From contig JACGZH010000007.1 in assembly GCA_014706385.1 (NCBI GenBank), positions 999,501 through 1,063,500 on the forward strand: 64,000 bases of DNA, in the 5' to 3' direction. The position numbers and the translations under genes are program-made. Origin of the DNA: Phaffia rhodozyma (lineage: Eukaryota > Basidiomycota > Tremellomycetes > Cystofilobasidiales > Mrakiaceae). A model generated the notes under the pieces. That model had not been told where the DNA came from. It worked only from the letters and a program-made list of their open reading frames with translations, and searched no databases. Shown piece by piece: positions 58,455-64,000 of this stretch (positions are counted from its first letter, which is position 1; every line of letters begins with the position of its first letter).

Positions 58455-59314
58455 ATGTCTTCTTCGAACAAATACCCATTCTACCAGAGTTCTACACCTC
58501 TCCCGGCCTCATCCTCAAGTCCGTCTTTACATCAAACGGCCTTGAATCCTGAAACATACAATCTAGTCCCTTCCTCTCCCTATCGGACTTTCAATTCATC
58601 TACACCTCTACGTTCGTCTTCCCCTTCCTTCCCAATATGGCCGAGCGATAAATGGGTTTGTGGACATAAGGCATATGAAAACAAGCTTCTCGAGGTATAT
58701 GCGACCTTCGAGATTGATCCCATATACTCCGTTCACAGGTTGTGTGCAAAAGAGCATGCACAGAACGTGCACCTATCGATGGGCGCACAGCGTGTGGACG
58801 GCAGAGGTCTGTCAGAGAACAGCATAAAGACCACCGGACGAGATCCTACGGTTGAAGAAGAGAGAAATGTAGTGTATGGTGAGCCACGTGTTACCAGGTT
58901 GTCGTTCACACCCTTGACATGATAATTGCGACAACAAAATCAATCTCGTCCTCTGATCATCTCTCTGTCTTTCTGTCTTTCTGTCTTTCTGTCTTTCTGT
59001 CATTCCATTACTCAGAGCGACAGCCATGCACTCGGACGGACTTGAACCATGTGGCATCCACAATGACTTGCGCGTTTTCTATCGATCGGGCCTCACGTAT
59101 ATATCCTCTTGTTAAGCTCTCTGTGAAAAGGTACACCGCGCTCAGACAAATTCAGATTGAAGAGCTAGGAATATTCATTGAAGGGGAGCAGAGTGATCAG
59201 GGAGAAGAAGAGATACCTCTAGGATGGATTGGAGAAGATATAGGAGAAGGAATCATCAATCTCTTACATACATATAGTCTTGCACATAGATCTGATCACG
59301 CGAAAATCCACTGA
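58455..59314 (+). CDS. Unidentified 240-residue protein
   Basis: Two exons, 58455-58878 and 59016-59314, join in frame (VVY then ERQPCTRTDL) to 240 residues. The N-terminal 60 residues are Ser/Pro-rich (MSSSNKYPFYQSSTPLP). A possibly folded part follows with CGHKAYENKLLEVYATFE and HRLCAKEHAQNVHLSMG. The second exon has FSIDRASRIYPLVKLSVKRY, then an acidic stretch and IGEGIINLLHTYSLAHRSDH. The intron contains a (tctttctg)n microsatellite (about 58966-59000). Cys/His residues (CGH, CAKEH) could bind metal but no named finger is recognised. The family is unknown. Confidence 0.55.
58966..59000. repeat. (TCTTTCTG)n microsatellite in an intron
   Basis: Four to five units of the 8-mer within the intron of the 240-residue protein gene. 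Confidence 0.8.
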
Positions 59315-59654
59315 TTGTTCGAGACGCTCGTTAAGCATTTCAATGAACTTGATGTATCCGTCACTTTATAATTCTCAACTCTGCACATCTCAATAGATTG
59401 TAGAAGATTAAAGGCTATATGGACACGAGATAGATAAGAACTCATCAGATAATCACGGATACCTACGGAAAGGAAAAGAAAAGGCGATAGAAGAAACGAA
59501 GGACAATTAGATAAAATATTTCCAGAACGACACCGCATCTCGTCGTTTCAATCTACATCACTATCAGGTTGATAGAGAAGGCGATTCCTAATAAATAAGG
59601 AAATAGTATAGAGAGAACTAGCGCGGCTATGGACGGGATAGTGACCGGAGGGGC

Positions 59655-60678
59655 TCACTGAGTTCCTCCGGGACTAGTAAAAGATAACCCAAAGCTAGAA
59701 GTCGGCTTGAACGGAGGGGGCAATCCAGTCATCTGAGGAGCAAGCGGAGCAGGCGAGCCCGAGTTGAATGAGCCTTGCTGCGAAAGACCTGGGTTGGTGG
59801 AGGTGAAGAACGAGTCTCCGAATCCAGTGTTGATCGAGCTGCCCGTTGGCTGAGGGGAACTCATAAGCGAATTAGATCCTAAACCAGAACTAGAACCGAG
59901 GAAGGAAGGCGAGCTATTCGAGGTGGACCCATTGGTGAGCGAGGGAAGGGAAGCAGGCATTGTGGACTGTCTGAATGGGTTGGGTGCTCCCGTCGGCTGA
60001 GACTGCAGATATCCCCCGGCTACTGAGCTAGACTGACCAGGAATTTCTGGCAAACTAGAAAGCAGACTGGCTCCGAAGGACGAAGAAGGTTTGAAAGGCT
60101 GCACGGACGAGCCGGCAAATCCGGTCGTTTGAGCTCGAAGAGGTTGTTGCTGAGGCCGGTGAGGAATAGAAGATGTCATAGAGGAGGCCGACGCCCCCGT
60201 CGGGGCTGGTTGGTTGATGGCGAACGAGGAAGCCAACGACGACATGTCGTTTGAGACGGACGATGATTGCTGTTGCTGCTGTCCCTGTCCACCGAACGGC
60301 TGCTGCTGTTGAGTAGCAGATTGCCAACTTCCAGAGGCCAGGTCATTCAAGCTCGGGCCCTTTGATCCGCTTGCTTCGGCCGGTTTGGAGTTATTAAACG
60401 CAACCGATGGTGCACCAAACGGGTTTTTACTATGTCCGTTCCCGGTAGGCTGGGATAAAAGTGGTGCTGATGCCGGTCGGGCGAACGGATTGCTGCCTGT
60501 CTGTTGAGGCTGAAGCGGCTTAGCCTGGTTCGATTGAAGGAAAGACTGGCCATGAGGCTGCTGGATTGCGCCGGTTGGCTGCGACTGGAGGAAAGAAAAC
60601 GGATTAGACTGTTGCGGCTGTTGTTGCGGAGATGGCTGAGACAGAAAGTCGAACGGTGAAGTAGGTTGTTGCTGCTGT

Positions 60679-60710
<32 letters not shown>

Positions 60711-63121
60711 AGGTTGTCCCACAAATCCATTGTTAGTAGGCATGGGTGCCAGAGGAGGAGCCTGTCCGAAAGAAGGAAATCCAGTAGCCTGAGGCGCGAG
60801 CATGCTCTGTCGGAAAGGGTTGAAGCCCGTCTGCTGAGGTTGAAGGAATCCCTGTTGCTGCTGCTGCTGCTGCTGCTGTTGAGGTTGAAATTGGCCAAAT
60901 CCTCCACCGCCAAAAGCAGCGAATCCAGTTTGTTGAGCCTGAAGGGGCATGAGCCCACCTTGCGGAGGGAACCCGGTTGCTTGAGGGAACAGAGGCTGTT
61001 GCTGCTGGATGATTGCGGAGAATGGATTGAATCCATTTTGAATAGCAAAGCTTTGCTGAGGATTAAACTGGTTGAAACTGAGCAAATATGATGAAATAAA
61101 TTATCAGGTCCCTTTGCATATCTTAGGTGAAGACGTTCAGCTTTTTACGGGGAAAGACCTACTCATTTCCTTGGGCGAACTGTGCAGGTGGTTGAGGTTG
61201 AGTTTCTTCTATACTGGAGAAGAAATCAACAAGCGCCTGGTCTTTTGATGAGGAAGGCACTGCAGTTGATGAGGCCGGGGCAGCCGTGGTAGATCCGGAT
61301 GAAGCAGTGTTATCAGCAGCCGAGGTAGTAGCCGCTGCTTTGTTTTCATGATAAAAAAAATGACATCAAGACCCGGACCAGCTTGGAAGAGAAGAATTAA
61401 ATTGGCGTACTCTTTTTCGTGACCACCTTTCCATCGGCTACGTCTTTATTCTCCTTGTATTCCATTCGGTTTTGCTCGAAATTTGGATCATCTATGTACT
61501 CCTGTAGAGCTTTGACTAACGAAACCGGAGCCTGAATCATTTTAGGCAGGTCATTTATCAGTCTTCACGCAGTTTTGGCCAATGTAGGATTGAAACCATA
61601 ACTCACATGCTTCAAATTTGGTATTGGAACGTCGATCAGGCTATTTAAGTCTCTTGCATGTTTTAGGAACTCCATGACTTGTTTGGTCTGCGAGCAGAAC
61701 TGTTTGTATAGCTCAAGGGCCTCCTTCGCGTCCTTGAGGTTCATCTCGAAGTAGTGCTCTATTTGAAGAAACTCTGTCAGTTAACGAACGCCATATCAGG
61801 GGAAAGGTTCAACTCAAGCGTACCGAGAAGGTTAATAATTCCCTCATTTCCAGCTTGGAACAAGACGAGAAGATCCTTGACCACCATTCGGAACGCAAGA
61901 ATAACACACTCGTCCTGTTTGTCTTGGTGATAGAACTGAAGCAAAGCTGAAGGTTAAATCTTGTTTCCACAGAACCAAACAACGATATGGAGAGACAAAG
62001 CTTACTTCACATCGAACAAGCGCGTCAATGATTTTCTGAACCTGTTTCGTTTCCTTTAGCAGCCCTCTCTCGACAGTCAAAGACTTCAATTTCCGAGCCC
62101 GGTCTGTACGATAAAAAACTTGATTAGCAAAATTCGTTCAAAGGCGAAACATGCACATAACTAGTTGAGTGCGCGAGGAAACAAGACTGACCGCTGATTC
62201 CTTCGGTTTGACTCCGGTAGATACTCGCTCGGTTGCTCTCGGCTTGAACCCGAACCATATCGTGTCTAATCTCCCTGTACGCGGTGATTCGTACGTGCAA
62301 ATAGTGGGCGTAGAACGTCAAGATAGGACCTTGAGTATATCCTGTGAGTTCAAAGAGAGGGAGAGTCATGGGAAAGACGCAATCATCGCGTGAGTTCGAA
62401 TGAATGTGATCACAAGAATACCAGACGATCAACAAATGTCTCTCCGATGAAGGGACAGGACCATTTGAGTCAAACGTACCATCCCAAAACGTTCCCTGAC
62501 CAACGTTTTTCAACCGAAGTGTGTCCGATCTGCTGAGGTAGCCTAGAACGTTGTCGGTTCCTCCAGACCGGATCATAGAATGGATCACAAGGAGAGACTT
62601 AAAGACGACGTTCACGTTGGGCTCCCGTAGGTGCCGCGCCAGAGCGGAGCACACGTCCCCGATAGGACCTTCCGGATTTTGTGTGATCAAGAGGATCGGA
62701 CTGTAAAACCAGGGATCGAACGAGAGGGTCTTTCTGTCAGAAAGATAAACTTCTTGAAAGAGTCACGCGTCTATGCACATAGAGAAAGGGTAAGGCTGAC
62801 TCGAGATACTATGACGATGGCAAGGAAAGAAAAAGAGGAGAGATGGATAAGCTCCAACTCGACTTGATGACGCACTCGGATGAAAATCGAGGGATACCAC
62901 TCACTTTTGGTTTAGGAACCCCCTTCTTAGCTGAGCATGCTTTCTGTCAAGACGGATGGATGTAGACGAGGGAGATGAATGATCACGTCGAGTCCAAAAA
63001 GAACGAAACAAAGAATGTTAGAGACGAAAAGAGATGGGATGACGCGCGAGGGGCTAGGAATGAAGACCGAGAGAGAAACATGACCTACCTTGATAAGCTT
63101 TTCAGACGACGTGTCAGGCAT
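59655..63121 (-). CDS. AP180/CALM-type ANTH clathrin adaptor (YAP1801/1802-like)
   Basis: Endocytic adaptor binding PI(4,5)P2 by its ANTH domain. Starts MPDTSSEKLIK at 63121, spliced to KACSAKKGVPKPK, the usual ANTH lead. Then come LARHLREPNVNVVFKSLLVI, MIRSGGTDNVLGYLSRSD, LTFYAHYLHVRITAYRE, RKLKSLTVERGLLKETKQVQ and KIIDALVRCE, followed by VVKDLLVLFQAGNEGIINLL, FEMNLKDAKEALELYKQF, FLKHARDLNSLIDVPIPNL and APVSLVKALQEYIDDP. The last exon (about 61080-59655) is a 470-residue Gln/Pro-rich tail with poly-Q runs, six NPF motifs for EH-domain proteins and ten L-x-x-Q-x-T-G motifs, the Prk1/Ark1 kinase site known from Pan1, Sla1 and Yap1801/2. It ends SFTSPGGTQ. Head-to-head with an SGF73-like gene (301 bp). 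Confidence 0.94.
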
Positions 63122-63422
63122 ATTCAGCTACTTCGAAGGTGGATGCAAGACTTTATACAGAGCCAGATAGACAAGGATGAATCAGGCTTCGATGAGCGGA
63201 TTGAGAACTCGAGGGAACCGACGGGGCCGGTCAAACGGTACAGGATGGGATGGAAGTCGACAGTCAGAAAAGTGACCGATTTCTTTTCGGTCGCTTTCTC
63301 CGCTAAACCCATCATCATCCAGCCCCAGACCGGCCAACGCTCATCATCCGGGCCAGCTCTCGTCCTTATACTTGTTGTATTCGTCTGTGTACTCACTTGG
63401 GATACGCACATAAATCTCACAT
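63122..63422. promoter_or_regulatory. Bidirectional promoter, AP180 / SGF73-like
   Basis: 301 bp between divergent start codons, with no other gene inside. Confidence 0.5.
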
Positions 63423-64000
63423 ATGCCCTCTTCTCCCGGCTCACCCTCGTCGTCTTCGCCTCAGAGACCATTCACATTCAGTCCCTCGCCTGATCCGGAT
63501 ATCCCCGACTCTGATCTTCCAGCATATAGTCCAGCTGCTACCCAGTTGGATCCTAAGGATTGGAAGGTAGGATGACTCCGTCAAAATATAGTCTTGATCT
63601 CTTCTTCTTCTTCGTCTTGTCATTGAGACCCCTTCTTCTGGATATACAGATCTATGGAGCATCGCCGTTGAACAGGCCGGTCCCCGTAGTTAGCTGTCAG
63701 GACTGTCTTAAACCGATTCTTCGGTCGGCTATTGCAGACCATCATGGTACGCCAGTCTTTCTATCGGCCTGCCGACCTATTCGGCTCATGTCGCTAACAC
63801 GTCGCTCTCTGGGTGTTCTTACTGGGCTCGGGAAACCTAGTTATTTGTCAAAAGATCCTGAAAGGCCTCCATCATACCATACCGAAAGTAGAAAGAGTCG
63901 AGGTCGAACTCCCATCATCGGATGCCCGGAAGCGACGCATATCTGAACGTCAGTACTCTTGCATTCTATGCTATTCTGTTCTCCTTGTTCATGTGCTTAT
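63423..64000 (+). CDS. 5' part of an SGF73/ataxin-7-like SAGA subunit
   Basis: Starts MPSSPGSPSSSSPQRPF at 63423. Exon 1 ends LDPKDWK before gtagga (63569). Exon 2 gives IYGASPLNRPVPVV followed by SCQDCLKPILRSAIADHH. Exon 3, after acceptor ctag near 63840, gives VICQKILKGL and runs through ARKRRISE towards the right edge. Across the junction the spacing is C-x2-C-x11-H-x3-C, as in the SCA7-type zinc finger of Sgf73/ataxin-7, which holds the SAGA deubiquitinase module. The short W..yG..Pl lead-in is also typical. The gene is cut by the window end, so the diagnostic second SCA7 region cannot be checked. Confidence 0.55.

Noticed and set aside
60666..61091. Leucine-rich plus-strand frame
   Set aside because: Antisense of the poly-Gln tail of AP180; CAG/CAA repeats read as Leu on the other strand.

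Overview
The window reads as nuclear DNA of a basidiomycete fungus. The genes are compact and broken by many short GT-AG introns. They include fungal-type proteins (an ArAE_2/DUF2421 transporter, an RTA1 protein, fungal Vps36 with zinc fingers). They sit in alternating orientation with short intergenic gaps. The P450 reductase splices to 746 residues over three exons; this and the general gene style make me suspect a red yeast such as Phaffia/Xanthophyllomyces, but that is inference.

Layout, left to right: an edge-truncated Ser/Arg/Pro-rich frame (-), a 12-bp minisatellite, alanyl-tRNA synthetase (+), a fungal aromatic-acid-exporter-like membrane protein (-), one copy of a 237-bp repeat, and a GT25 glycosyltransferase (-). 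Next comes a 4-kb gene-poor stretch holding a probably decayed Fanzor (eukaryotic TnpB) nuclease (-), the second copy of the 237-bp repeat and a (CA)91 tract. Then follow a DM9/DUF3421 protein (-), an LTR remnant, ESF2 (+), a SET-domain protein (-), a lineage-specific possibly secreted protein (+), TFB1 of TFIIH (-) head-to-head with PRP5 (+), NADPH-P450 reductase (-), TAPT1/EMP65 (+), and a very large coiled-coil protein (-). After these are VPS36 (-) head-to-head with cyclin H/CCL1 (+), USE1 (-), a solo LTR with target-site duplication, an RTA1 protein (+), a REV1-like BRCT-only protein (+), an unknown protein (+), and AP180 (-) head-to-head with the start of an SGF73-like gene (+).

Functional themes: transcription and DNA repair (two TFIIH subunits, REV1-like BRCT, SGF73-like), RNA maturation (PRP5, ESF2), membrane traffic (VPS36, USE1, AP180, TAPT1) and lipid/sterol or drug chemistry (CPR, RTA1, ArAE-like). 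The most unusual content is the Fanzor locus at about 15.0-17.1 kb, where all three RuvC nuclease motifs are still readable beside several frame breaks. Exon boundaries are hand-called from splice signals and frame; only those written out with coordinates should be taken as worked through.
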